A stretch of DNA of 58,404 nt from contig JAHDPO010000001.1 in assembly GCA_018434325.1 (NCBI GenBank), positions 1 through 58,404 on the forward strand, in the 5' to 3' direction. The position numbers and the translations under genes are program-made. Source of the stretch: Clostridia bacterium (lineage in GTDB: Bacteria > Bacillota > Peptococcia > DRI-13 > UBA5745). Below, piece by piece: positions 32,566 through 41,240 of the stretch. Every line of letters begins with the position of its first letter. The stretch's first letter is position 1. The notes under the pieces were generated by a model that saw only the letters and a program-made list of their open reading frames with translations, did not search any database and was not told where the DNA came from.

Positions 32566-33813
32566 TTATTTAAACAAATTGAGTAATACGCCGGCGGCTA
32601 CCGCCGAACCGATAACCCCAGCCACGTTGGGCCCCATGGCGTGCATCAGCAGGAAATTCTGCGGATCCTCTTTTTGGCCTACCACCTGGGATACCCGGGC
32701 CGCCATTGGTACTGCCGATACGCCGGCCGAACCGATCAAGGGGTTAATCTTTTTGCCGCTGAGGTAATACATGACTACGCCCAGCAGGACGCCGCCGGCC
32801 GTGCCAACCCCAAAGGCAACCAGGCCCATGACGATAATACTGATGGTTTTAGGGCTTAAAAAGGTTTCTGCATTAGCTGTCGCCCCCACCGTAACCCCAA
32901 GAAAAATAGTGATGATATTGATCATGGCATTTTGAGCCGTTTCGCTGAGGCGGCCTACTACGCCGGACTCCCGGAACAAGTTGCCCAGCATCAGCATACC
33001 CACCAGCGGCGCTGCGTCAGGCAGCAGCAAGATTACGGCAATGGTGACGACGATGGGGAAAATGATCTTTTCTTTTTGGCTCACTACTCTCAGCTGCCCC
33101 ATGCGGACCAACCGCATTTCCTTCGTCGTTAAAAGGCGCATAATCGGCGGCTGGATGATGGGCACCAAAGCCATGTAAGAGTAAGCAGCCACAGCGATAG
33201 GCCCCAGCAGATGAGGCGCCAGCTTTGAGGTCAAATAAATAGCCGTGGGACCGTCGGCGCCGCCGATGATGGCCGTGGAAGCCGCCTCCCTGACATCAAA
33301 GCCCAGATATAAAGCCACGATGAAGACGAAAAATATTCCTAACTGAGCCGCCGCACCCAATAAAAAAGTTTTGGGATTAGCAATCAGGGGCCCGAAATCC
33401 GTCATGCAGCCGATGCCCAGAAAAATCAAAGGCGGATAGATGCCCAGCTTAACCCCTTGATAAAGGTAATAAAGCAAGCCGCCGGGGGCCAGCTTAGAGG
33501 CATACAAGACGTATTCGCCGCCCTCTTTAATCTTCCAAAGATGCTCGCCTGAGGCCAGCTCCGCTGCATCAGCTATCGGTCTGAGGCTTTCTATTCCCGG
33601 CGACATCAGGCCCCCATCCAAAGGCCCGGGCAGATTAATCAACAGCATGCCAAAAGCAATCGGCAAGAGCAATAAGGGTTCAAACTTCTTAACGATGGCC
33701 AGATAGATCAGAATCAGGGATATAACGATCATAATAATCTGTTTATACGTAATCATCATGATTCCCGTACTCATCCACAGGCCTTTTAAGGCTTCTACTA
33801 CATTGATATCCAT
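32566..33813 (-). CDS. mmdB: Na+-pumping decarboxylase beta subunit (membrane)
   Basis: 415 residues and about ten hydrophobic segments. Contains the family hallmark GGADGPTAIYLTSKLAPHLLG (near 185-205, in parts), where the Asp and nearby polar residues form the sodium path, plus AGVIGSAVAAGVLLNLF at the C-terminus. This subunit decarboxylates carboxybiotin and exports Na+. Equivalent to OadB, MmdB or GcdB; assignment to the methylmalonyl type follows the alpha subunit. A thioesterase gene separates it from the biotin carrier. Confidence 0.9.
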   Translation of the reverse strand: MDINVVEALKGLWMSTGIMMITYKQIIMIVISLILIYLAIVKKFEPLLLLPIAFGMLLINLPGPLDGGLMSPGIESLRPIADAAELASGEHLWKIKEGGEYVLYASKLAPGGLLYYLYQGVKLGIYPPLIFLGIGCMTDFGPLIANPKTFLLGAAAQLGIFFVFIVALYLGFDVREAASTAIIGGADGPTAIYLTSKLAPHLLGPIAVAAYSYMALVPIIQPPIMRLLTTKEMRLVRMGQLRVVSQKEKIIFPIVVTIAVILLLPDAAPLVGMLMLGNLFRESGVVGRLSETAQNAMINIITIFLGVTVGATANAETFLSPKTISIIVMGLVAFGVGTAGGVLLGVVMYYLSGKKINPLIGSAGVSAVPMAARVSQVVGQKEDPQNFLLMHAMGPNVAGVIGSAVAAGVLLNLFK

Positions 33814-33869
33814 ATCATTACTCCATCCCTTAGATTTGCTTCATAATTACTGAGGAGCTATAACGCTTG

Positions 33870-34286
33870 TTATAGCAAGGCGGCCTTCTGCCTGATCTGC
33901 TCTTCCTTATCGTCGGCGGCCGGGTCCAATTTAAGCCCGTGAGGCAGCTTTTTGCCCTCGGCGTCCACATGAATAAACGTAATGAAGCCTTCAATGGGCT
34001 GAATATCCCGGTTAACTACCGTAATCTCCCCATGGACGACAAGGCGGGTGTTGCCCAGAGCTGCAATTTGTGACTTGATGGTAATGATCTCACCCGGATG
34101 CACAGGATTGCGAAAAACTAAGCCATGAATATTCAGACAAACAATGGACGAAGAATCGCCTACTTCCGTAGCCGCCGCAATAAAAGCAGTCTCTACAAAC
34201 CATTCTGCAGCCCTGCCGGCAAATAAGGTGCCATGGTGATTCAGATCTCCCTGCTTCACCAGGCGATTTGTCACATGGGTCTTCAT
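33870..34286 (-). CDS. Hotdog-fold acyl-CoA thioesterase (YciA type)
   Basis: 138 residues. The motif NHHGTLFAGRAAEWFVETAFIAA (near 15-37, in two parts) is that of YciA/BACH acyl-CoA hydrolases, with a later VHPGEIITIKSQI block. It hydrolyses acyl-CoA to acid and CoA. Its start overlaps the stop of the biotin-carrier gene (ATGA), so it is integral to the decarboxylase operon, perhaps relieving CoA trapping or releasing the product acid. Confidence 0.85.
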   Translation of the reverse strand: MKTHVTNRLVKQGDLNHHGTLFAGRAAEWFVETAFIAAATEVGDSSSIVCLNIHGLVFRNPVHPGEIITIKSQIAALGNTRLVVHGEITVVNRDIQPIEGFITFIHVDAEGKKLPHGLKLDPAADDKEEQIRQKAALL

Positions 34287-34696
34287 CCGATGACCACCAA
34301 AACATCGCCGGGGTTCACGGCGGCGCCGGCCGACACTCGGATATCCTTGACCTCTCCGGCAGCATTGCTGAAAATCTCATTGTCCATTTTCATGGCCTCC
34401 AGAATCAATACCAAATCGCCGGCATTGACTTTATCGCCCACCTTAACGGCAACGCTCTGGATTTTGCCGGGCATCGGGGAGGTAATGGCTTCCCCTCCGG
34501 TAACGGCGGCCGCCGGGGCCGGGGCGACAGGGGCTGCCGCAGCAGCAGGAGCTGCCACAATAGGTGCAGCAGGAGCGAGGGCCGCAGGAGAGGGCGCAGC
34601 TTTTTTCACTTGGCCAATTGCGGGCCGGCTGCCGCCGATTTCTTCAACCTCCACCTCATAAGCCTGACCGTTTACTTTTATGTTGAATAAACGCAT
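34283..34696 (-). CDS. mmdC: Biotin carboxyl carrier subunit of Na+-pumping decarboxylase
   Basis: 137 residues from the ATG at 34696; an in-frame ATG four codons earlier abuts the AAAGG site. N-terminal part MRLFNIKVNGQAYEVEVEEIG, a linker of about 40 residues almost purely Ala and Pro, and a C-terminal biotinyl domain with the biotinylation lysine in EAMKMDN. The flexible linker lets biotin move between the alpha carboxyltransferase and the beta membrane subunit. Confidence 0.9.
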   Translation of the reverse strand: MRLFNIKVNGQAYEVEVEEIGGSRPAIGQVKKAAPSPAALAPAAPIVAAPAAAAAPVAPAPAAAVTGGEAITSPMPGKIQSVAVKVGDKVNAGDLVLILEAMKMDNEIFSNAAGEVKDIRVSAGAAVNPGDVLVVIG

Positions 34697-34735
34697 ATTA
34701 CTACTCATCCTTTCGTTATCAAATAATCAAGGTTA

Positions 34736-35179
34736 CTATACTGTCAGTCTTTTTGCCATCAGGGCTTCCCGGCCTTTTTGGGCCCAGGCTTTACCGGCGA
34801 AGGCCCCTTGCTTTTCGATCATGCCGCATGGCCTTTTCTCCTCTTCCAGCATTGCATATACCGCCGCCGTAATTACGGCCAGCACTTGAGGATCAATAGC
34901 CTCTGCCTGATCATTGCTGCCAGCCTGCTCTGCCTCAGTCCGGATCGGCTGGCCGGCGGCGGCCGGGGCAGCTTGAGCAGCTTGAGCAGTTTGAGCAACG
35001 GCTAAAGCCGGGGCCGGCTTTTCCTTTGTTCCAAAAGCGATGCCCATAAGCTTAATAATACCGATCAACATAACCAAGGCTACAAAAACCACAGCCATGC
35101 CGACAAAAGCTGTTTTGATTCCATACCAACCGGTGCCTAAAGCACCCAGATGATTAATTACGACTAAATCAGGATTCAT
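34736..35179 (-). CDS. mmdD: Decarboxylase delta/gamma (OadG-like) membrane anchor subunit
   Basis: 147 residues. One membrane helix near residues 20-45 (FVGMAVVFVALVMLIGIIKL), then an Ala/Pro/Gln-rich linker and a C-terminal segment (VLAVITAAVYAMLEEEK) that in this family binds the alpha subunit. OadG/MmdD proteins hold the carboxyltransferase at the membrane. Located between alpha and biotin-carrier genes as in Veillonella-type mmd clusters. Confidence 0.85.
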   Translation of the reverse strand: MNPDLVVINHLGALGTGWYGIKTAFVGMAVVFVALVMLIGIIKLMGIAFGTKEKPAPALAVAQTAQAAQAAPAAAGQPIRTEAEQAGSNDQAEAIDPQVLAVITAAVYAMLEEEKRPCGMIEKQGAFAGKAWAQKGREALMAKRLTV

Positions 35180-35218
35180 TTACCTTTTGCTCCTTTCAAT
35201 GCCTGCCATAGCGCTTCG

Positions 35219-36769
35219 TCACATCGGGATATTGCCGTGCTTTTTGGCAGGGCGGCTTTCCCGTTTGGTCGACAGCATCCGCAAAGCATTGATCAGCACC
35301 GGCCGGGTCTCCGCCGGCTCAATGACCAGATCGGCCAGACCGCTTTCTGCCGCCACATAAGGAGTGGCAAAGCGTTCTTTATACTCGTCGATCAGCCTCT
35401 GGCGGGTGGCTTCCGGGTCGTCAGCAGCATCGATTTCCTTGCGGAAAATAATATTGGCTGCACCCTCGGCGCCCATAACGGCGATTTCCGCCGTAGGCCA
35501 GGCGATGACCTGATCAGCCCCCAAATCCTTGGAGCACATGGCCAAATAAGCGCCGCCGTAAGCTTTTCTCGTCACCAAAGTGATTTTCGGCACGGTAGCT
35601 TCGGAATAGGCATAAAGCATCTTGGCGCCGTGGCGGATAATACCGCCGTATTCCTGGTTGACACCGGGCAAAAAGCCGGGTACATCCACCAGATTCAGCA
35701 CAGGAATATTGAAGGCGTCGCAGAATCGAATAAAGCGGGCTGCTTTATCGGAAGCGTTAATATCCAGGCAGCCGGCCATCACCTTTGGCTGGTTGCCGAT
35801 AATGCCTACAGATTGTCCGTCAAAACGGGCAAAGCAGGTAATGATATTGCCGGCATAGTATTCCTGTACCTCAAAGAAATCACCATTGTCCGCAATAGCC
35901 GCGATAATCTTCTTCATATCGTAAGCCGCATTGGGATTATCGGGGATAACACTGTTTAACAGCTCCTCCTGGCGCTGAGGATCGTCCTGGCATTCATAAG
36001 CCGCCGCCTCTTCCAGATTATTGGAGGGCAGAAAAGACAGCAGCCGCCGGATCTGATCAAAGCACTCGGTTTCCGTATCCGCCGCAAAATGGGCTACACC
36101 GCTGATTTTATTGTGGGTCATAGCGCCGCCCAAGGCTTCCGCCGACACATCTTCGCCGGTAACCGTCTTAATGACCTGCGGGCCCGTAATAAACATTTTG
36201 CTGATATCCTTCACCATAAAAACGAAGTCCGTTAAAGCGGGTGAATAAACGGCTCCGCCGGCGCTGGGTCCCAGAATTACAGAAATCTGAGGCACCACGC
36301 CGGAAGCTATGGTATTGGCATAGAAGATTTTGCCGTAGCCTGCCAAAGCATTGATAGCTTCCTGAATACGGGCGCCGCCGGAGTCACTGATACCGATGAT
36401 GGGCGCTCCCATTTTCATGGCCATATCCATTACTTTACAGATCTTATTGGCATGCATTTCTCCCAGGGAACCGCCCAGCACCGTAAAGTCCTGCGCATAA
36501 ATAAAAATCAGGCGTCCGTCGATAGTACCATAGCCGGTGATCACTCCTTCTCCGGGAGCCTCTTTTCCGGCCATGTCAAAATTACTGCAGTGATGGGCCA
36601 CGAATTTGTCCAGCTCCGTAAAGCTGCCTTCGTCCAGCAAGGCCAATACCCGTTCCCGGGCCGTTAGCTTACCCAGGCTATGCTGCTTATCGATAGCTGC
36701 CTGGCCGCCGCCGGCCTCCACTTTGCGGCTGAGTTCCCTCAGCTTTTCCATCTTTTTCATTGTTGTCAT
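35219..36769 (-). CDS. mmdA: Methylmalonyl-CoA decarboxylase alpha subunit (carboxyltransferase)
   Basis: 516 residues from the ATG at 36769, 9 nt after AAGGAG. N-terminal LGKLTARERVLALLDEGSF, the acyl-CoA oxyanion block SDSGGARIQEAI, a second carboxybiotin oxyanion region RKAYGGAYLAMCSKDLGAD and the C-terminal KKHGNIPM are typical of MmdA and PccB. It moves CO2 from malonyl- or methylmalonyl-CoA to biotin. Length and C-terminus fit the methylmalonyl type and not the longer glutaconyl-CoA decarboxylase. First gene of an eight-gene operon with a sigma-54 promoter. Confidence 0.9.
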   Translation of the reverse strand: MTTMKKMEKLRELSRKVEAGGGQAAIDKQHSLGKLTARERVLALLDEGSFTELDKFVAHHCSNFDMAGKEAPGEGVITGYGTIDGRLIFIYAQDFTVLGGSLGEMHANKICKVMDMAMKMGAPIIGISDSGGARIQEAINALAGYGKIFYANTIASGVVPQISVILGPSAGGAVYSPALTDFVFMVKDISKMFITGPQVIKTVTGEDVSAEALGGAMTHNKISGVAHFAADTETECFDQIRRLLSFLPSNNLEEAAAYECQDDPQRQEELLNSVIPDNPNAAYDMKKIIAAIADNGDFFEVQEYYAGNIITCFARFDGQSVGIIGNQPKVMAGCLDINASDKAARFIRFCDAFNIPVLNLVDVPGFLPGVNQEYGGIIRHGAKMLYAYSEATVPKITLVTRKAYGGAYLAMCSKDLGADQVIAWPTAEIAVMGAEGAANIIFRKEIDAADDPEATRQRLIDEYKERFATPYVAAESGLADLVIEPAETRPVLINALRMLSTKRESRPAKKHGNIPM

Positions 36770-36817
36770 TGACAGTAGCTCCTTACTTCCACAGTGATTT
36801 TTACTGATTTTTTTACT

Positions 36818-36835
36818 TTGTGCCATTTGACACAA
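36818..36835 (-). promoter_or_regulatory. Rex/Crp-like palindrome at the decarboxylase operon start
   Basis: TTGTGTCAAATGGCACAA on the minus strand: TTGTG-N8-CACAA, the arrangement of Rex (NADH/NAD+) and Crp/Fnr sites. It covers the predicted start site of the sigma-54 promoter, so a repressor role is likely. Confidence 0.5.
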
Positions 36836-36843
36836 ATATAATA

Positions 36844-36859
36844 AGCAAGTTTCGTGCCA
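36844..36859 (-). promoter_or_regulatory. Sigma-54 promoter of the decarboxylase/Etf operon
   Basis: Minus strand TGGCACGAAACTTGCT: an essentially perfect -24/-12 element with GG-N10-GC. Predicted start near 36833, about 65 nt before the mmdA start codon. Confidence 0.85.
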
Positions 36860-36973
36860 AGAAAATTCAACGCCGGTTTTCCGGCCAAAAGGTTAGACAA
36901 ACCTCATCGCACCGTCATTTCTTTGAAAAACTGCCTTTTTGCCTTACCGGCAAAAAAGGGCATATCGTCCACT

Positions 36974-37007
36974 TGTAAAGTTATGTTTACGTTAAGTAAA
37001 GTTTACA
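36974..37007. promoter_or_regulatory. Candidate enhancer site for the decarboxylase operon
   Basis: A 34-bp region bounded by TGTAAA and TTTACA with internal GTAAA-C-TTTAC and GTAAA-N6-TTTAC pairs (minus strand). It lies about 115-150 bp upstream of the -24 box, where sigma-54 activators bind. The rest of the 433-nt gap 36770-37202 holds the promoter and the pta terminator, with no gene seen. Confidence 0.45.
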
Positions 37008-37083
37008 CTGTTTGCGTTTCTCTTCACAAAACAGTCTGGCCGGCATAGGCTAGAGTAGGCGGCTTGATTTGCGACGGATCTTA

Positions 37084-37141
37084 AAAAAAAGCTGCCGGCA
37101 AAGGATAGGATTCCCTTTGAACGACAGCTTTCATATCAGAA
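37084..37141 (-). terminator. Intrinsic terminator of pta
   Basis: On the minus strand AAAGCTG ... CAAAGG and CCTTTG ... CAGCTTT form a long stem with small internal mismatches, followed by a run of T. Confidence 0.8.
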
Positions 37142-37202
37142 AAGTTTCAATGCTTCAATAAGCCGATGGTTCAACCGGCTCATTGAATTCGGCAATTGCC
37201 TG

Positions 37203-38195
37203 TTATTGCTGGCAGCAAACCATAGCTACGGTATTGACCACATCCTCGATGCTGCAGCCCCTGGACAAGTCGTTTACCGGCTTGGCCATACCTTGGAGTA
37301 CGGGACCTACGGCTTCCACACCGCCAAAACGCTGAGCCGTCTTGTAAGCGATGTTGCCGGCTTCCAGACTGGGGAAGACCAGAACATTGGCTTGTCCGGC
37401 CACATTGCTGCCGGGAGCCTTGGATTTGCCTACGGAAGGCACCACGGCGGCGTCCAGCTGCATCTCACCGTCCAGCTCCAGCTCGGGATAACGCTCGTGG
37501 GCGATTTTGACAGCCTCTACAACCTTGTCCACAGCCTCATGGCTGGCGCTTCCTTTAGTGGAGAAGGATAGCATAGCAATCTTGGGCTGGGCGATACCGG
37601 CAATTTCCTTAGCGGTCTGAGCGGAGCAATAAGCAATTTCAGCCATCTGCTCGGCAGTGACGGTAGGATTGACGGCGCAGTCGGCAAAAACGCTGATACC
37701 ATTGTCGCCCAGATCTTTGTTATTAGAAATCATCAGGAAAGCGCCGGAAACAGAAGATATGCCGGGCTTCGTCTTGATGATCTGCAAGGCGGGGCGCAAA
37801 ACATTGCCCGTGGAATTCTCAGCGCCGGCTACCATGCCGTGGCACTGGCCTGTATAAACCATCATCACGCCGAAATACAGAGGATCCTTCATGGTGGCCT
37901 CGGCTTTCTCCGGCGTCATGCCTTTTTTCTCTCTCATTTTAAAATAGCTGTCGGCAAAGCTCTGGAAATCCGCGGCCTTAACGGGATCGACAATCGCCAC
38001 ACCCGTCAGGTCAGCGCCGACTTCAGCTGCCACTTTGCTGATGGCCTCCGGATCGCCCAATAAAGTAATCTTGGCAATCCCTTCTTTCGTAATAATTTCT
38101 GCCGCCTTTACGGTTCTCTTCTCCGTACCCTCGGGCAGAACGATATGTTTTTGGTCCGCCTTGGCTTTTTCCCTGATTTTTGTAATCAAATCCAT
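37203..38195 (-). CDS. pta: Phosphate acetyltransferase
   Basis: 330 residues, the normal length of the short Pta. Motifs: VLPEGTEKRTVKAA near 20, GMVAGAENSTGNVLRPALQI near 125-145 and KAPGSNVAGQANVLVFPSLEAGN near 260-283 (in parts). It interconverts acetyl-CoA and acetyl phosphate for ATP formation with acetate kinase (gene not in window). Monocistronic with its own terminator; AGGAGG precedes ATG. Related phosphotransbutyrylases are less likely given the motifs. Confidence 0.9.
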   Translation of the reverse strand: MDLITKIREKAKADQKHIVLPEGTEKRTVKAAEIITKEGIAKITLLGDPEAISKVAAEVGADLTGVAIVDPVKAADFQSFADSYFKMREKKGMTPEKAEATMKDPLYFGVMMVYTGQCHGMVAGAENSTGNVLRPALQIIKTKPGISSVSGAFLMISNNKDLGDNGISVFADCAVNPTVTAEQMAEIAYCSAQTAKEIAGIAQPKIAMLSFSTKGSASHEAVDKVVEAVKIAHERYPELELDGEMQLDAAVVPSVGKSKAPGSNVAGQANVLVFPSLEAGNIAYKTAQRFGGVEAVGPVLQGMAKPVNDLSRGCSIEDVVNTVAMVCCQQ

Positions 38196-38437
38196 CTTTT
38201 ATCAACCTCCTGTGATATAATAGGCTATACTTGGCATATGATTTATGTCTTATTAATAATATCTCATTTTCCTCTCCCTTTCAATCATTTGGGATGAGAA
38301 AATCCTCCTATAGCCCTCGACAGCGTCTGCCTGACTGCGCTATGGCAGCGACTCGCAAACGGTACGTAACCCCATCGCTGCGCCTATCTGATCGCCGCTT
38401 AAATCAGCACATTAAAAATCCGGGAGGCCCCTTCGCA

Positions 38438-39874
38438 ATGAAAATAGCCGGTATCGTATGTGAATATAACCCTTTTCATGAAGGTCATTGGCTGCAAATC
38501 AGCAAGCTGCGCTATGAGCATGGCGTAGATGCTATTGTCTGCGCCATGAGCGGGCATTTTATGCAGCGGGGCGAGCCCGCGGTAATCAGTAAGGAAAGGC
38601 GGGTCAAGATGGCTTTAGCCGGCGGGGCGGACCTGGTGGTGGAGCTGCCTGCCCTTTACGCCACCCGCAGCGCCTATTGGTTTGCTTTAGGCGGCGTCCT
38701 GCTGCTGGCTGCGGCCGGCGCCACCCACATAGCCTTCGGGGCGGAAACCGACGATCTGCCGGCCTTCCAGGCCACCGCCGCCAGGCTGGCCAATCCCGAC
38801 CGGCTGTACATCGATGCTCTCCATCGCTTTCTTGACGCCGGCCTGCCGTTTCCCGAGGCACAGGCCAAAGCCTTAAGCTACGGTCAAGGCGGCAGCCAAG
38901 CCGGCAGCCGAAGCGCTGGCCAAATCAGCTTTGCCCCCGCCTTGCCCAACGACCGCTTAGCCTTGTCCTATCTTCAAATCATTGCCGAAAAAAGCCTTTC
39001 TCTGGAACCCATACTGATCCCCCGCAGCGGCAGCGCCTATCATGAAACGCAACTGCCGGACAATCAGTTGTCCGGCGGGCGACTTGCCTCCGGGGGCTTT
39101 GCCGGCAGCAGCGGCAGCTTGGGCAGTTCCGGCAACTTGCGCAGCTCCGGCAGCCCGGGAAGTACCGGCAACTTGGGCAGCCACCGAGCCTCAGGCAATC
39201 CCGCATCTTTAAGCGGCTTGCCGCCGGCCTCAGCCACCGCTTTGCGCCGCCGCCTCCAGGAAGGCATCCGCCTTTACGATTACCGCAAACTCAGCGCCTC
39301 TCAGTTAACCACTTTGGGCGTGGCCAAGCATATCCCCGAGGCTGCCTTGCCTTATCTGTCCAACACCAGCCTGGTTTTCCCCGCCGATCTGGCTCCCACC
39401 CAAATGGCTCTCCTGCGGCGGGCCGATCAACAATCTCTCCTTGCCCTGCCGGACGTGACCGAAGGCCTGGAAAACCGCATTATGGAAGCAGCCTGCCGGG
39501 CCGGCAGCCTGGAGGAGTTTTACCGGCTTCTGAAAACCAGGAGATATCCCCTGACCCGTTTGCAGCGGCTGGTGACTCATCTGCTTTTAGACTATCGGGA
39601 AGTCCATGCTCAAGGGCTGGCCGGCGGCCCGCCTTATCTTCGGGTCCTTGGCGCCAATCCCACCGGCTGCCGTCTCCTTCATCAGGCCAAAAAAACATCG
39701 CCTCTGCCTGTGATCTCCAGAACGCGGCAAATGAAAGAGCTGATCCGACAAAACCGCCATGCCGCTGCCGCTTGGGAACTGGAAACCCGCAGCGCCGCTC
39801 TTTACAGCTTATTTAGCGGCGGTGAATCTGCCGACGGCAATCCGGAGTATCTCTTCAATCCTATTATGGGCTAA
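38438..39874 (+). CDS. tmcAL: tRNA(Met) cytidine acetate ligase (YlbM family) with Gly/Ser insertion
   Basis: 478 residues from the ATG at 38438 (MKIAGIVCEYNPFHEGH), the standard family start after GGGAGG; the upstream frame extension has no support. The HxGH-type nucleotidyltransferase motif is FHEGH. TmcAL makes N4-acetylcytidine at the wobble base of elongator tRNA-Met from acetate and ATP. Family members are about 400 residues; the extra length is a low-complexity Gly/Ser/Asn region (about 205-260) with a six-residue tandem repeat. In Bacillus this gene (ylbM) is near ylbJ and rsmD, as here. Confidence 0.88.
   Translation: MKIAGIVCEYNPFHEGHWLQISKLRYEHGVDAIVCAMSGHFMQRGEPAVISKERRVKMALAGGADLVVELPALYATRSAYWFALGGVLLLAAAGATHIAFGAETDDLPAFQATAARLANPDRLYIDALHRFLDAGLPFPEAQAKALSYGQGGSQAGSRSAGQISFAPALPNDRLALSYLQIIAEKSLSLEPILIPRSGSAYHETQLPDNQLSGGRLASGGFAGSSGSLGSSGNLRSSGSPGSTGNLGSHRASGNPASLSGLPPASATALRRRLQEGIRLYDYRKLSASQLTTLGVAKHIPEAALPYLSNTSLVFPADLAPTQMALLRRADQQSLLALPDVTEGLENRIMEAACRAGSLEEFYRLLKTRRYPLTRLQRLVTHLLLDYREVHAQGLAGGPPYLRVLGANPTGCRLLHQAKKTSPLPVISRTRQMKELIRQNRHAAAAWELETRSAALYSLFSGGESADGNPEYLFNPIMG
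39113..39184 (+). repeat. Four 18-bp tandem repeats inside tmcAL
   Basis: Units encode GSLGSS, GNLRSS, GSPGST and GNLGSH. They form the core of the Gly/Ser-rich insertion and probably arose by slippage. Confidence 0.8.
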
Positions 39875-40039
39875 AAACAGGCGCCAATCGCTGCTTCGTT
39901 CCGCACCCCTGGTGTATGGCGCTGCCCCCTGGGCTGCAGCTTCAATTTTCACTACATTTGGCGATGCAGCGCCCAACAGCTCCGGCCAGCCGTCAGCCCC
40001 ATAACCCACATTTGCAGAGAATAACATATTCATCCCAGT

Positions 40040-40078
40040 CCCGCCATAAGATATGAGGAAGAATCTCTTATTGGCGGG
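40040..40078. repeat. Strong hairpin upstream of ylbJ
   Basis: CCCGCCATAAGA and TCTTATTGGCGGG form a long stem without a U-tract. It may stabilise the ylbJ leader or end tmcAL transcription. The rest of gap 39875-40140 shows no gene. Confidence 0.5.
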
Positions 40079-40140
40079 GCTTGTCCTGCCATAAGATAAG
40101 ATGATGAGATGATCAATCTTTCTTTTGGGAGGGCTTTTGT

Positions 40141-41220
40141 GTGAAAAGGGAGCATAGACGCTACCTGCTGGGCTTAGCCGCCGCCGGCTTTTTTATCTGC
40201 ATGGCCCTTTTTCCCGGCAGCATATATGCGGGAGCCCGCCGGGGCCTGGATCTTTGGGCAGGCATCCTGGTGCCGGCCATGCTGCCCTTTTTCATCTTAG
40301 CTGAAATCCTGATGGCCTCAGGTATCCTGCGGCTTTTAGGCCGGCTGCTCAGTCCGGTGATGGGCCCTTTGTTTAACCTGCCCGGCGCCGGCGGCCTGGG
40401 CATAGCGCTGGGCTATACCAGCGGTTTCCCTATGGGAGCCGTCATCAGCAGCCGCCTGTATGAGGAAGGCTTTCTGCGGCGGGACGAAGCCGGCCGCCTG
40501 CTGGCCTTCACCAACAACTCCAGTCCCGGCTTTTTGCTGACCAGCCTGGCTGCCGGTATGCTGGGCAACCCCGCCTTCGGCCTGCTGTTCGTCATTTGCC
40601 ATTACGGCTCTAATTTACTCTTTGGTATGCTTCTGGGCATCGCCAGCCGCTTCCCTTTTAAAAGGGCAGCAAAAAAAGGCGGCAAATCAGCCGGCGGATC
40701 CTGGGTCAAGGAAGGCGGCTGCCGGCAGGAGGCCGGGAAGGCCGAGGCCATTGGAGATACGCCCCGCCGGTCTGACTCAGGCCTCTCCTTCAGCAAAATC
40801 ATTACCGAAAGCATCAGCGCCGCTATTCAAAGCATTCTGGCCCTGGGCGGTTTCGTGCTGCTGTTTGCCGCCGCTCTGCAATTGCTGGAAGACCTCTATC
40901 TCCTGGACCGGCTGGCCCAATTATTTGCCTTCTTTTTGCCCTCCGGCCTTTATCTGGCCCCTTTATCTAAGGCTTTGGCCACCGGCTTTATCGAGCTCAC
41001 TTTAGGCTTGAGGCAGCTCACCGCTATTCCCCTGGCAGCCGCCGATATGGTTACATATTGCTTGATTATACTGGGCTGGAGCGGCCTGTCCATTCAGGCT
41101 CAGGTCATGGGCCTGGCCGGCACCGCCCGGCTGCCTCTGAAATATTATCTCATCGGCTGCATCGCCCAGCCTCTGCTTTCCCTGCTGCTGCTCCGGCTCT
41201 GCCTTTTCTTGCTTGCCTAA
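40141..41220 (+). CDS. ylbJ: Sporulation integral membrane protein YlbJ
   Basis: 359 residues, GTG start 8 nt after GGGAGG. Eight or so hydrophobic segments and the nucleoside-recognition/Gate pattern: GYTSGFPMGAVISSRLYEEG (near 96-115), FTNNSSPGFLLTS and CHYGSNLLFG. YlbJ is under sigma-E in Bacillus and is needed for proper spore cortex or heat-resistant spores. A charged, Lys/Gly-rich cytoplasmic loop separates the two halves (near 175-215). Its presence is the best marker of endospore formation in this window. Confidence 0.88.
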   Translation: MKREHRRYLLGLAAAGFFICMALFPGSIYAGARRGLDLWAGILVPAMLPFFILAEILMASGILRLLGRLLSPVMGPLFNLPGAGGLGIALGYTSGFPMGAVISSRLYEEGFLRRDEAGRLLAFTNNSSPGFLLTSLAAGMLGNPAFGLLFVICHYGSNLLFGMLLGIASRFPFKRAAKKGGKSAGGSWVKEGGCRQEAGKAEAIGDTPRRSDSGLSFSKIITESISAAIQSILALGGFVLLFAAALQLLEDLYLLDRLAQLFAFFLPSGLYLAPLSKALATGFIELTLGLRQLTAIPLAAADMVTYCLIILGWSGLSIQAQVMGLAGTARLPLKYYLIGCIAQPLLSLLLLRLCLFLLA

Positions 41221-41240
41221 AAATAGGTATCCGGCTTATG

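Noticed and set aside
39809-40033. 74-codon minus-strand frame between tmcAL and ylbJ
   Set aside because: Overlaps the tmcAL 3' end, only a weak start signal, peptide not recognised.
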